64,000 nt of DNA from Nemertoderma westbladi. Taxonomy: Eukaryota; Xenacoelomorpha; Nemertodermatida; Nemertodermatidae. Location of the stretch: contig JAUCBJ010008009.1 of the NCBI GenBank assembly GCA_032718475.1, forward strand, positions 62,001-126,000, read 5' to 3'. A program made the translations under genes and the position numbers. Below the pieces are notes generated by a model that was not told the origin of the DNA, did not search any database, and saw only the letters and a list, made by a program, of their open reading frames with translations. Below, piece by piece: positions 21,286-35,100 of the stretch (the stretch's first letter is position 1; each line of letters starts with the position of its first letter).

Positions 21286-22991
21286 TTAAAGGATGATTTT
21301 TCTTGGTTATTTTTGTAGTGTATACTTCATTTCTTATGGGATCAAGTTACAACAATATTAATTATGGTTGGGTCCTGTCGCCCATGATTGCTTTGTCCGA
21401 CCCAAATGTAACCAAACAACTAAAGTAATATAGTCCTGAACTGAGAATACCTGAGTGGGTTGAGAAGGAAAGATAAGATGGAGTTATACGATGTAGCAAA
21501 TTGTTTGAAATAATAATAATTTAGATATAATTATTAATTAATTGAATACGTCGCAGCAAAACATATTATATAAAATTTTATTTACTCATAATTTGTAAAT
21601 ATTAATCAGTTTAATTTGAGAGTTAATTAAACACATATGTGTTGCACTTATATTGTAATTCTGAAATTAAAACAGTATCAGAGTTTTCACAGGGTTAGTC
21701 TTAGTACCAGTAATAAAATGAGAAATTTTTTTTGAAAAATTGGCTAAAATAATAATATGCCTTTGACATTTATGACTTTTACATTATTAGTATTATAAAT
21801 TAATTCAAATAATTGTAAATCAATTTGAATTGTTATTCTCGGATCACTAACACTTATGCATTAATAATATTATTGCACAAAATGGTGAACAAATTAAATA
21901 GATAATATGGCAATGGGCCTAAACAAGACTTTAATCTAACAATGTAATTAGCGTGAGCTTCATGTAAAAATTTTAAATTCATAATGTCTTCTTATTATTG
22001 TTATCTCAATTTTTGTATCTATATCGAAAACCCTATGCTATGTATTACATGTGTGTTCCAATAAAACTCGTTACTTTTCTCGCAAAAAGAATTCATAAAT
22101 TGAAAAGGAACACGAGAAAGGAACGCACCTGTGAAATATTGTATGTAAATATGCTACTGTAATTGACGTAGAATGGGGAATTGAAATTGCTTTAGTTTAT
22201 TTGTAAAATAATTAATTAAAGTTAACTAAATATTTGTAAATTGTATTGATATAAAACAGATACAAATTATTTAAACAAAATGAATTTTTATTCAGGAGTT
22301 TATGCCTCAGTATATTTTGATATACATATTTCTATACAATAATCATTCCGTGGAAAACGCAAGTTGATTTTTAACATTAATTTTATTGTCCGTACAATTT
22401 TTATGTACAGCAGTTGTGCCATATGTGATTTGTTTTCAATAATTTAATAAATTATTTCATTAAAGCGCAACACCTTAACTTGTTATTCTTAACTTTAATC
22501 ATATTCTTTAGAAAAATACAGTAATAGATCCCAGTGATTTAAATTTCACATTTCTTTTGGAATCACACTAGCACACACGTTTCGGAAACAAGCGTTGATA
22601 TAACTGCAGTTTTATTACATTATTCATTAAATAATAGTCGAAATTATAAAATAGGTAGTAAGTTTTTCATAAAATGGCATACACACGCATCAATTCGAAT
22701 ATATCATAGACCTAAGTAATATGTAATTGTAATTATGTATATACTGTACTTTAATAAAATAGCTACACAAAACATACAAATTATGAAATAAATATAAAAT
22801 CGTTTGTGATTGATATTCAACAACGTATAGTACAATGTCGCAGCAGACACGAAGCAGCAATAATGGCGTCACTCTTATATAATTAATGTTCTAGAATGAT
22901 ATCAATAACAGGACGCAAAATAATTGAGTGTTAGTATTAGTTTGTTGTCCCAATAAGGTTTGGTTGTTGCCATTAGCGCTGTCCGGTATTC
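21286..22991. other. AT-rich spacer, no gene seen
   Basis: Only short random frames. It contains the 3' flank of the minus-strand gene ending at 22992; AATAAA-type motifs are present on the minus strand but none can be singled out. Confidence 0.4.
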
Positions 22992-23185
22992 CTATATCTT
23001 TGTGTTATATCCGGCGTAGGCCGGAGGGCCGACAGTGTGTCCGGTTGTGTGGGCCGTTGCGGTCCTCGGACTGCCTGGAAGGTCCATCATCCGCAACCGC
23101 TGTTGGGATTCCTCGTCGCTCGACGCCTCCGGTTTCGCTCGTGTAAGCGGGCGGTTCTTCACGATGATGGATACTAAAAGTACAC
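22992..23185 (-). CDS. Shisa/WBP1-like gene, exon 3
   Basis: Begins after TACGTTTCAG. It supplies the last part of the helix (VLLVSIIV), the stop-transfer KNR, a Ser/Glu-rich cytoplasmic tail and GPPAYAGYNTKI before TAG (22994-22992). It is GC-rich relative to its flanks, as expected of coding sequence. Confidence 0.7.
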
Positions 23186-26100
23186 CTGAAACGTAATTAT
23201 TAGGGTTATGGATATAGTGAGTTGCAGAGTATTCAGTCAAAACATGCATACATTGTGTGGTCAGTCAAAACGTGCATACATTGTGTGGTCAGTCAAAACG
23301 TGCATACATTGTGTGGTCAGTCAAAACGTGCACACATTGTGTGGTCAGTCAAAACGTGCATACATTGTGTGGTCAGTCAAAACGTGCATACATTGTGTGG
23401 TCAGTCAAAACGTGCACACATTGTGTGGTCAGTCAAAACGTGCATACATTGTGTGGTCAGTCAAAACGTGCACACATTGTGTGTTCAGTAAAAACGTGCA
23501 TACATTGTGTGGTCAGTCAAAAACGTACAGAGACTATTGTAGTCAGATAAAGCGTACAACTATAGTAAGTATTACAGACTAAAGGTACACAATTTAGTCG
23601 GTCAAAACGAACATACAGAAATAGAAAACTAAGAGGGGGGGGGGGGGGGGGGGGGTTGCAGTAGCACGTTATTCTAATTATCCTAACCAAAACAATAAAC
23701 GGAACTCAATAGAATAGGTTACAGTTTTATTTTTGGGAGTAATGAAATTTAAGTGCGTTTTAAGTCCCACCTATCTGTTTACAAATAAACCATGTTTTTT
23801 GGGAGTTGACATGGACCTATTGTGTTTTTACAGCAGCCCCCCAGGTCGTCGGTCGGCTCTATGATCTTAGGTTTTCACTTTCCCTTTGAAATTCATTTTA
23901 TTTATATATATGAGGATTTCAGGTTCTTGGTGGTAGCACATATTGTTCTAGTGGTGGGGCCGTATCCCCAGGCTTAGTTCTGGAGGCCCCATGGTAGATG
24001 AGAGACAGTGACAGAGTTACAGTGTTTGGGCACAAAATGTTGCAGGTTACCAAACCCGATAACTGGGAACCAAATATACTTGTGGAAAAATAATGGGAGG
24101 CTTTAATGTGAAGGATTGTCCATGGTGGTGAACAGGGATCCTCCTGAAAATATTATTTCAGTATTACATCAAAGATGTTAAACTTCTTGAATTTTATTTG
24201 GATATGTTGTTATATATCAGTGGCCGTTGGTGGTTCTTTTAATGATTTTATCGATTTGCCATCTGGCTACTGTAATTAGAAATGGTTATAATATAATAAC
24301 AACATTTGTCGCTAAATATATTTACATTTGACCCATTTATAATCTGTAAACTATTCTAAAGTATCACCGACATGGTGGAATTGGTAAACTGAAATTTCAA
24401 GAGTAAAACGCCAATTAAAAACCATTTAGAAAATTCAAAGTAATCGCCTTTTAAGAGCTTAATGCAATAAAGCAACCAAATAGTGCGATCCAGCTTTTGA
24501 CGCCTGAAAATTAAATAGGTCGGAGATGGATAGCCTTTCTGCTCACAATGGGGAACAGTAGGGATGGTAGTAAACGAATTAGATCCAAGCTGCCTACTTT
24601 ATCTAATGACATCTGCAATCAAGCATCAAGCATCCCGCACCACGGATCTCATCTCGAATACATTGACCGACCGCATGCTGGCATAATGTCGAGAAAACCG
24701 CGGGTGTAACAGCGTTGCAAGCAAATGGGAAAAGGATAAAAACCCTTCATCTAACTTTTGGGTGTAGCCCCTTTTACTCTGAGGTTAGCAGGAATAGTTC
24801 TTATCAGTCACTAATTCATGAGCCACCCCACCCCTCCCTCACAGCCAAATGGCGCCTTCCGTAAATACAAGCATCTCAACCTAGAACGCATTATTAAGAT
24901 TTTGGTTTAAATTTCGGTTATATTACATCCTGTGTAATAAACCGCTGTAGGTTTATGCAACGCTACGCTAATAACACGATCCCAGTAAAAGCAGGAAGTG
25001 AATGGAACTCGTTAACTCTCTGCTAGGTATTGATGTTGTTTGCCTGGGGTGGACTGGGCGGCATATATACACTGAACAAACAAGACACACAGCTTGTGAG
25101 TGTAATTACTTTCATATAGATAGCGCAGAGCAAGCTTGAATGTTGAGTGTAGGTCGTAAGCTCATGTAATCTACACTGAATCCCTCACCAGCTACGCACG
25201 GCTTGACATTCCAATCTCGCGAAATGCATTCATCACCTAAAGAGAAAGCTGGTCATTGCTAATGCAGTGTGTGGACGCGGATAGCGCATATCGTGCTTGG
25301 TGTACCGCAATCGCAGGAAATTGACAAGGCTCTGATGGGTTTGCCAACCATCTCCGCACACTAGCGCCTTGTCTATTGATTACCCCCCCTCACACATTGT
25401 TTCTTCACCACAAGACTCACTCGGCACGCAATTAGTATTTCGAAGATAGAGTTCACCAAGCATGAAATGAGTTTCTCGCAGTGCTGATTTAATGTCGTAG
25501 CTACTGCCACACACGAAAATTACGTCCACATACACTCAACTAATAATGCCGGTGTCCACTTCATGTTCAGAAAGAATACACATGCACAAAGCAAGTATAT
25601 TTTTATTTATATAAATAATTTCCATTTTTGTCACGAATCTTACAATAGCATGCGGAAGGGACTATTTACTTAAATCCAATCTCGGCGATTGCACTATGTT
25701 AATTATATCAACTAAGGGAAAGAAGCAGGTTACAGTGGCATCGGCATGTTTCAAACCCAATAAACAGGGAATATCACATGATACAGTTTCATTTCTGCAC
25801 ATAATCAGCTGTTATATATTTGCAACGATTTTCCCCTTTGCCTCCTATCTATCTGCCAGTAGTTATGTTAGATAAATTTTGTTCAAACTTTGTGGTGTGA
25901 TAGCAGGTGATTATTCCGAGGGCTGATAGGGGATGGACTACAATATAAAATACATAAATAGTAACATTAAGCGTCATTCTCTTCAACAGTACATATTTAG
26001 TAATTACATAACGTCATGTAAACTGTTGATGCATCTTGAAATACAACTACACTCTGAAATAATCAATTTATTAAATACTCTAAAGTTCTGTTTGAAAAAT

Positions 26101-29100
26101 GTGCCGGTTATGGAACATTATATATTGGTTGAGATTGTTTTGGATTGTAAGTAAATTGGAAATTTAAAAGGTCGGTTCGATCGAACCAACGACCCCCCCC
26201 CCCCCCGGGATACGTGCCTGCAGTTTACTAGGACTATAAAGACATTGGATTACGAAATCGGTGCCGATTTTGGCATTTGAGGCAATAATACATGTTGACG
26301 CAACAAGATTTGATAACATTTACTACCATTATTGGGATCGAATGACCATGAAGCGTGCAACGCCTCGCACGTTTCGATGCATCCACCTGAACAAAAAACT
26401 CTGATCCCGTGGTTATCTTTACCAGAACTCTTCTTATCTCTCCCACCGGCGCCACTTAGCCCAGTTGCTTCAAGGGAATTTCCCACAAGGCCAATATGAC
26501 ACTATCTATGATCCTACTCCCCCGGCAGAGCCCCTATAGTTTCTTTATTCTGGCGGCGTTCTCCTCTTTGTAGTGATGGTAACTGGGCAGGAAGGGCAGC
26601 AGTACTGGCTCTGCCCCGCATCCATTGCTGCCCCCCGGGAGCTGTTATTCTAACAACGCGGTGTGACAGGACTGCGAATGTCTTGGACATGCAAAATCAT
26701 AACAGCTAGATAGCATCAGGGGATCGGAGTAACACACTGCTATATCGTATATTCATAAACAAAATGGCGCCAACCTATTTCTTAAGATTTGTGATATATT
26801 AAGAGCTTTTTATGGCATTATTCATGTGAAATATATTGCATATTTGACCATTTCGTTCCCTAAATAATTTTCATATGGCAGATACACGTTTCTGGTTGAA
26901 GGGTCGAAAGCGTCAAAGACGAAAACAACATTATTTATTGTTTTGGTTAGAAAAAGCCGTCTCTGTAACCTGCTCCTTTCCCTCAATTGGTAATAAAATC
27001 GTTTTTTTTTTGTTTTGTTAGAAAAGGCCGTCTCTGTAACCTGCTCCTTTCTTTCAATTGGTAATAAAATCGTGTTTTGATTTGTTAGAAAAGGCTGTCT
27101 CTGCAACCTGCTCCCTTCCCTTATTATTGTTTGTCAGTGTTGGTTCAAATTCGAATAAATACATGAATGCAAATATAGGATTTCGCGGATGTTTACCAGT
27201 TTATGATATTTTGTTTTATCGTGCTTAACTTGCTTGTTAAATAAACTTATTGTTTTGGTTACAATTTTTCTCATATATTATTCATACTGTAGCTTGGAGA
27301 TTCAACCATGGACGGACTGACTCATATATAGGAAAGGCTTGCGTACTGCGTCAGGCTACCAGCAGCATAACAGTTAATCTCTATCTGACATCAATGAACT
27401 CTCCAAGACGACTTTGGTTCAGTTGTTTGTTTATCCAGTGCAGTTGCATCCCACCTAGGCGCGAAATATCCACCGCATGACTTTCTTCTCAAAGTTCTGG
27501 TGTTGTGTGAGTAAATTTACCCCCTCATTGGAAAATTTCATTTATTTGTTTGTTTGTTCTTTGGTCTTATTATTTGTTTTAATGATTAATTTTAAGTTAA
27601 TTTAATTTAATTTTAATTTAAATTAATTTAAGTGATTAATTATTTTATTCCATATACGACTGTCGAGTATAAACATCATCAGTTAGTTTATCAAACACAC
27701 TAGCGAAAATATCGACTGATGAAATCAAGGCTTTAAGGATTCGAGGATAAAATACTGTGAATTAAGCATCCCGGGATTGGCCAGAAATTGAATAATGGAA
27801 ATTTAAAATATGTGTCCTAAGCAAAAGCATGGGCAATGGAATGATTAAAAACATGCTGATGGACTATAGATTTATATATAATAAAATATGTAACTGTACA
27901 AATTTTTCTTAACATTGGTCGCACTAGTTGCTATTGTATATATTTTGAGCGATGACAAAAGCTGCAACCAAAGCAACAATAGCAACAAAAGCAGCTAAAA
28001 TGAAAAAAGAGGTTTTTATTACTCTAAATAGTGTTTTAATTTCAGGATTGGGACGATTTGTCATTGCTGAATTACCTAATTGTATGCTAGTTACAGTGAA
28101 GTCGGAAATCAAACAATGTTAACCAGGGATTTAACATTATTTCTATGATGTCTAACATTATTTGAAGTAACAACTGGGAGTAGATTATACTTTATTATTT
28201 TTTAGGCTTAAGTATCATTTTTGTATTCCTCAAATATCAACTGACTTAAAGAATTTCTAAACGACCCACTGCAATAAAATGACACAGCGATGAAACAAAC
28301 CTAATTATCTTAAAAAATTTGCGAGTGAGCGAAATCCATAGGCAACTGACAGGTGGAGATGGCCTCAAAATATCTCGGTTACCGGGCAAATTGATTGAAT
28401 TGGGGATGGATAGGGGAGAAACGGGCGCCCTAATGAGGTTTATAGGTAATGTGGCTGTATAGCTAGTGAGTAGCATCCCGGGCGTAGAGGCTGCTAGGTA
28501 GCTGGGAGTACTTGAGGGTCCTCGTTAGCGCCTGGTCAGCCCCCACAAGGACCGGGGGAGGTAGCGGTACGGTAGGTACGGTACACTGGGACAGGTGAAT
28601 GAGAAGAACGGGCGTTGTCAATTCTAGCCAAATGAACCCAATTCTGTTATAGAAAGGCATCCATCCAACAAGTCCTTTATGTGAGCAGCTCAATAAAATG
28701 TAATTACAAACAGTTGTTATTCCCAATATGCCGTATTCAGTTTGTAATTGCGATATTGAAGGCCATTAAAATTTTATTAGCTCCAGCGAGATGCTTTTGC
28801 TAACTGACGCCTTTCGTGGACGTATTCACTTCACCTATGTCATTATTTCGGATGATGAATTATGTATTGTATAACATATATCCTAGAACTCCGTTGCATT
28901 AAATAAGTTCACTCCCTTTACATTTTCGCCATGTTTTAGTTATGCCGGGATGCTATTATTGGTCAAGTCATTATAAATTCACCTTGCGTTTGCCGGTGTA
29001 TTTTAGTGCATAAATAATACTTCTATGCTAAATTAGGTTCCTGTGTAATGAAGCCTTCATCATATCTCCATGGCTTATCTATAACCCTTAGAGTCTTAGT

Positions 29101-32100
29101 GAAACTTCGCCTTTTAGAAGTCACGCGCCGGATTGAATACAAAGTCATTATGTTGACGTATAAATGTTTGAACGACTGTCTGCCTCCATATCTGTCTGTG
29201 GGGCGAGCCACGAAGTGAGTGAGCCTTAGCGTAGTGCTGCGCGAAGGCCCCGCGAACGTGTCCTACTACCCAACCCAACCTGTTGCAGCGGTTAAGATCG
29301 TGTAGTTAGGTGGTTCCTGATAATTCCAAAACACAACCTGAGGAATTATGGAAGGCTTTTTCTGTCTCCGCTCCAACATCAAACAAATTCGTTCCACATA
29401 AAACTCGATCCAACACTTGTAATAATTAATGACTCAATTAAAAACTTATTTTGTTTACAAAATAAATTGAACTGAATGATGTTTTTCTAGTTTTTTTTGT
29501 TATTATCATTACTGTGTTTTATTCATTCACTGGTTATAAACAAACGCTTTAAGATGTTCAGGAGCTTTATAAATACATATCATATATCACTATTCATCAT
29601 TATTATTATCATCCACATTGAATATCTTTCAACAAAATCTCAAATATGTATCAAAATTATGTTTCCCTATTGACAAAAAAAAGATTACAAAAATTGGCCG
29701 CTCAGGGCCAATTTTTGTAATCTTTTTTTGTTCCCCCGACTTTTGCAATCTCGTCCGAACGACTTTACAAAACTCGGGGAAACAAATCTAATTGGCTGGA
29801 GTGGCTTCTATACAAACAAACAAGTTTGTTTCCCCGACTTTTGCAGTAGATGTAATTGTCTTAGAGGCACTGGTTGGCAGATAAAAGAAAAGTGATCAGC
29901 AAACGCGTGAAACACGAATTCACAGGTCTAGCTCTCTGATTGGACAGTTGTGCTTTATAACCTTTATAAATATGATTCACAATTATTGACCATTTATAAA
30001 ATAAAACGTTGGCAAATTTAACTTATTATTTAAACTGACAAATCGAATATAAATGGTGTTTTATAGAATTGGCAGTGAATTATTCAAATTTTACAATATA
30101 CCTATTACCATGGCAACAGGAATGTAAAAAAATTAAATGTAAAATATTCTGATTCATCCATTCCCTTTACTTACTTACCAAATCTCAAGAACAGAATCGT
30201 CTTTAATTACAGACACGAAAAGTATTACAAACTTTGGTTACCTTGATAACAACAAGATAAAAATTCCAGAAAGACATTTTATTACATTTCTATTAACCCT
30301 AGCCATCATACCTACCTCACAAAAGTAGCATAAAGGAAGTTTCTAAGAAAATATTATGAAAATAGTTCCATAAATAGGAAACGATCGGCCCACGCTAATT
30401 TCAGCAATCCGCTCTGCAAATAATGGAATTAAGAACTTAAGATGTCGCAGTGTCCTGAACTGCTTACACAATAGTGTTTGGTGGTGCAGGTTCGAATCCG
30501 ACTAAAGGCTGTATAAATTTCGCACTGTTGTGTCCCTAGGAAAGACACTTTAGACATTAGTGCCTACGCCAACCCAGCGGTATAATGGGAACCTGGCTTT
30601 GCTGGGGTAATGATAATAAAAGCGCTTTGAGTATGCTGAGCGTAGAAAAGCGCTATATAAATAACCAATTATTAATATTATTATTATTAATATTAAGATA
30701 ACAATATTTACACTTGCGAAAGGCAGCTATTTGCTGTTGAAAGGTTGTGAATCTTATATGATAATCGTAGTAAAATTAATATTACAAGCGCGAATTTAAC
30801 CGCGACCTTCACACTAATGTTTTTGGGAGTTAGACCTTCACACTAATGTTTTTGGGAGTTAGACCTTCACACTAATGTTTGTGAGAGTTATACCTTCACA
30901 CTAATGTTTGTGGGAGTTAGACCTTCACACTAATGTTTGTGGGAGTTAGACCTTCACACTAATGTTTGTGGGAGTTAGACCTTCACACTAATGTTTGTGG
31001 GAGTTAGACCTTCACACTAATGTTTGTGGGAGTTCGACCTTCACACTAATGTTTGTGGGAGTTAGACCTTCACACTAATGTTTGTGTGAGTTCTTCAATT
31101 TAATTTAATTAATCTACTTACATTTTGCAGCACTTCCAAACAAAGGTCATATTAATTATATTCAAAAATTAATACATCTACAATTGTATAGGCCTGTGTA
31201 AGTTGAGTACTTTGAAATACATATCTTATATTTTTTGGTTTCGTATCTTGTCCTATATAACATTTTCTGTTCTTAATTAATTATAAGAACCAATTCAAAA
31301 TGTACAAAAGCTGGCTGATAATGGTCAGCCCCTGAGCTGCAATAAGTTGTTTAAATCCCCCAAAGTAATGAGAGGCACCCAGGTAGAATTGCGCACTTGT
31401 AAACCCCGTATTAACAATCAGAAACGTGATTGCCTCAAGTTTGTGGAGCTGCCATTTCACGACTCACGCTTTGTGTATAACCCATTCTCTCTTCATGTAA
31501 GACTTCTCTCTATGCCCTCTCTCTCTTTATATGCCACATTGTTATTGGGCAAACTGCGTTATTGTTAACTCGCCAACTGCGGCATTAATTTGCTACCATG
31601 TAATAATAATTACAATAACTTCATTGTATTTTTCCGGCTCGGTCTCTTGCGAAAGTCACTTTTGTGAGACGAAATCTACCAATCAACACACTGCCATCAA
31701 CTGAGCACGAACTGATTCTTACAGTATACATAAGATGTTACTTCCTTGACTAATTAAAAATTAATATAATGAAAATGTTTTAAATTATTAGATAATAATT
31801 TATTCTATTGCTATTGTAACTTTGCCTACTTCTGTATTATTGAGAAGCTCAAGCCTTACAAATCGCCTTCATTCTTATTTCATCCTCAAAGTCCTTGAAA
31901 ACAATCATTATTATGGCTCAACAAGCAATGTGACCCACCACAACGGCCTTGTCCGAGTTCAACATTTAGAGCGCAAGCAACGCTGACTTAGTTAGTTTCC
32001 GCCTGTGAGTTAATTATTTGGCCTATAACTGCATTCTCAGGGTCATACGAGTACAATTCTTGAAACCTTAATGAATCTGGAATGTCGATGATTTTGGGAA

Positions 32101-35100
32101 AGCATAATTAATACCACAGCACAATTTATCAAATTTTCCCATCATTATTCGCTTTACCAACTCATCAACAAAAGTACGTTGCAACCATCACATAATGATG
32201 CGCCCACAGTGAATTTCCATTTGCTTCATCACATAAACACAGCGGGTTTTTACTGAAGGCCAACAAATAAGCCAAGTTTTAACTGAAAACGGAGTCTAGT
32301 TAACTAACCACTTAACACACTCAAAAATAATTCATAAAAGGATAATGGAGGTATCCAGTAGGTACATTACTTATAAAAAAAGTTCGTTTGTGAATTATGC
32401 CTGAACTTCTAGAAAATATAGCACCTTATCTAATGGCGGCTGTTGTAACCCCTTATGTTTCGGAAAGATTATTTTTCAAAACGAATGTTTTTCTTAACGG
32501 CCTACTTATATTAATGGGATGCATCACCAGTCAGCCCCGCATTAAATACTCCCGCAGTTCGCAATCAATCATATAAACCCCTAATTCATCTACATTATCA
32601 AGACCATGGGTGACCACAACGATTCCTCCCTCCAACCGGTTTCAATAGAACAAGATTATGGACATGCTGATTGCTGATCTGATTTACGATGACATTGGCC
32701 GGCAAATCACATCCGTAGTGTCTGCAGGGTGGTACTGGGCTTTTGCAATTCTCAAGCACTGCATAGTGTGTACACTGTATAGTCAAAAAGTTCCATAAAA
32801 GGGCATTTTCCTTCTATTTTATGCTTCTATATCTTGGCGGAATTTTTTGATGAAAATTGTGCTAAGAAAAGAGATTGTCAAAAAACCCGATTAAACAAAC
32901 ACAATTTAATAGACGTTGCAACAAATAATTAGTTTTTTAAGAAAGTAAACAAAGAAACGGACTTTGCATTTCTTAACCTTTTCTAAATTAGAATAATATA
33001 GTCAGTCACACATGTGGAGCAGTGAAAATTATGTGATACCCGTAAATATTCGATTAGTATTGAACTGACATACATCGTCGTTTGCCAGATAATTATGTGC
33101 ACTGGGACTTACGAAAAATTAAACATTCATCTTTATACCATAAATATTCAACCGATGGGTCGTATGAAAAATATAAAGAATCTATATAACTGACTATATA
33201 TATATGTAAACATATTTACTGCTACTGAAAAGAAAAATAATGATCAAACAATCCTAAAGTAAATATGTTTGCAATATAAGCATATCCAACAGTCTTATTT
33301 CCTTTGGGATCTTACTGCCCTGTATTTAAAATTGTCATTCACTCAGTACGATGGCAGAATGGGAATAGATTTGAAGATAATATTTTCTGCATCATTCATT
33401 TAGTGTTCCATCTGGGATATATATCAGCTCATCAACATTCAATGATAATGCATTGGAGTATTTCTTCATGTGCTTATTGTGTGTAGTATAAGCAACTACT
33501 GCTGCTCTGCCTTGCACCCACCCAGTATATATTGCTGGAGATAGATGGATCGCCACAGTGCGGTAACACACGGGTTCCCTCGTGATTTCTTATCTATGTG
33601 TCTCTTGAGAGATGTGCGAGGAGACAAACTAATGCATCAAAGGAAACCCATTAGGTCATGGCCTGTTTGTTTGCTGCCTACTAGCTATACCGGTACAGCA
33701 AACTCTTGTCCTTCTACTACCCACTGTAGGCCTACTTACTGGACTGTAATCTATATCTTGCAGATCTTCATTGAGTGGTGATGCTCCGTGATTAATAAAT
33801 CAAATATTCCACATAAGATCGAATACAGGAGATTTATCACCAAAAGAACAGAGTTCAGTGATGTACATCACATGTAATCAGTGAAGGGTATATCCTGTGA
33901 TGATAGTAGTAAATATTGAAATGATTCCAGATTTTACTGATTCCTGGTTTTACTTAAAACATACTACTACTAGGATCGGCATGCTGCATTGCAGCTGCAT
34001 TTTTAAGAATGCTGTGCCGGCTTGTCAACAAAATTGCACCGCCACAACTCCCTATCACCCATGACATTTGCTAGATCATCCGCATCTTTAAGGCCAGTGT
34101 CCTTTAAGATGCGTCTCAAGAAAGTCATGGGCTGTCCACCATGCTTATTCACTCCATGAGGCTGCCAAAGTACAAGATTATGCACTGGCTGGTCCTCACG
34201 GCGAAAGCAATGTCCTGCAAAGCGGAGGCGATTTTGTTCTAGTGTCAAGCTTGGGGGAACCAATGAGACACCTCCAATGTTATATAGTGTCTGGTTGGAG
34301 ATGTGTGCATTGTACTTGACACAATGAACCCGGCGTAGCATTCTTGTGAATGAGCCATCCAGAGATTTGGTGTCCTCAGCCGATACAGCCCAGCATGGAC
34401 TACCATAGAGGAGTACTGGAACTACTGCTGCTCTAAATAATCGGACCTTAAGTTTCCGATAAATTCTCTGTGACTTCCAAATCCTGGAAAGCCTATTCAA
34501 GGCTGCCCATGCCTTTCCCTTACGTATTCGAAGGTCCTCACCCACTTAAAACATACAAGGCCATTGACATGCTCAAACTCTCTATAAAGTGTCTATCTAA
34601 TTGATCTCCTCAAGTTACCTAATTTATAGATTAAAAAGATGATTTGTTAGGGTAGTCTGTGTTGCATAATGTTTACTTCTATCTGTTTGTTGTTGTATTT
34701 TCAAAAATTATTTCCCATAAAAATGTTTGTGATAAATAATTAATTCTTTAAATTATCCCCTTCATTGTCCGCAAAGTGGGGTGAATAAAGCCCGCATTTG
34801 CGCGGGTAATAGTGTATTTATCCAGTCAACCGATCCAGATGTTTAATATTTTGTTATGTTAAACATCTAATTCAAAAGGGATCATTAAAAATAGTATTTT
34901 TTGACCTCTTTGTAATTCGTATTTCCTCGAAATAGTAAAAGCATTTTTTCTTCGACCTAATACCTCGAAAAAAATATGCTTTCACTATTTCTCGAAAATG
35001 TGGATTAAAAAGTCGGATAAAAATGTTACTTTCTATTTATAAAATAAATTGTTATTATTCTACATTTGAAACTTTGTAATCTTTCAAGTTACCATATAAT

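Noticed and set aside
23208-23582. Three overlapping repeat-protein frames, or a CRISPR array
   Set aside because: A 28-bp direct repeat without unique spacers; rotation of frames explains all three. Likewise 30805-31095 (29 bp) and 57056-57340 (20 bp) have no spacers.
24500-25560. Non-coding RNA gene or enhancer in the less AT-rich block
   Set aside because: Nothing beyond base composition supports it.
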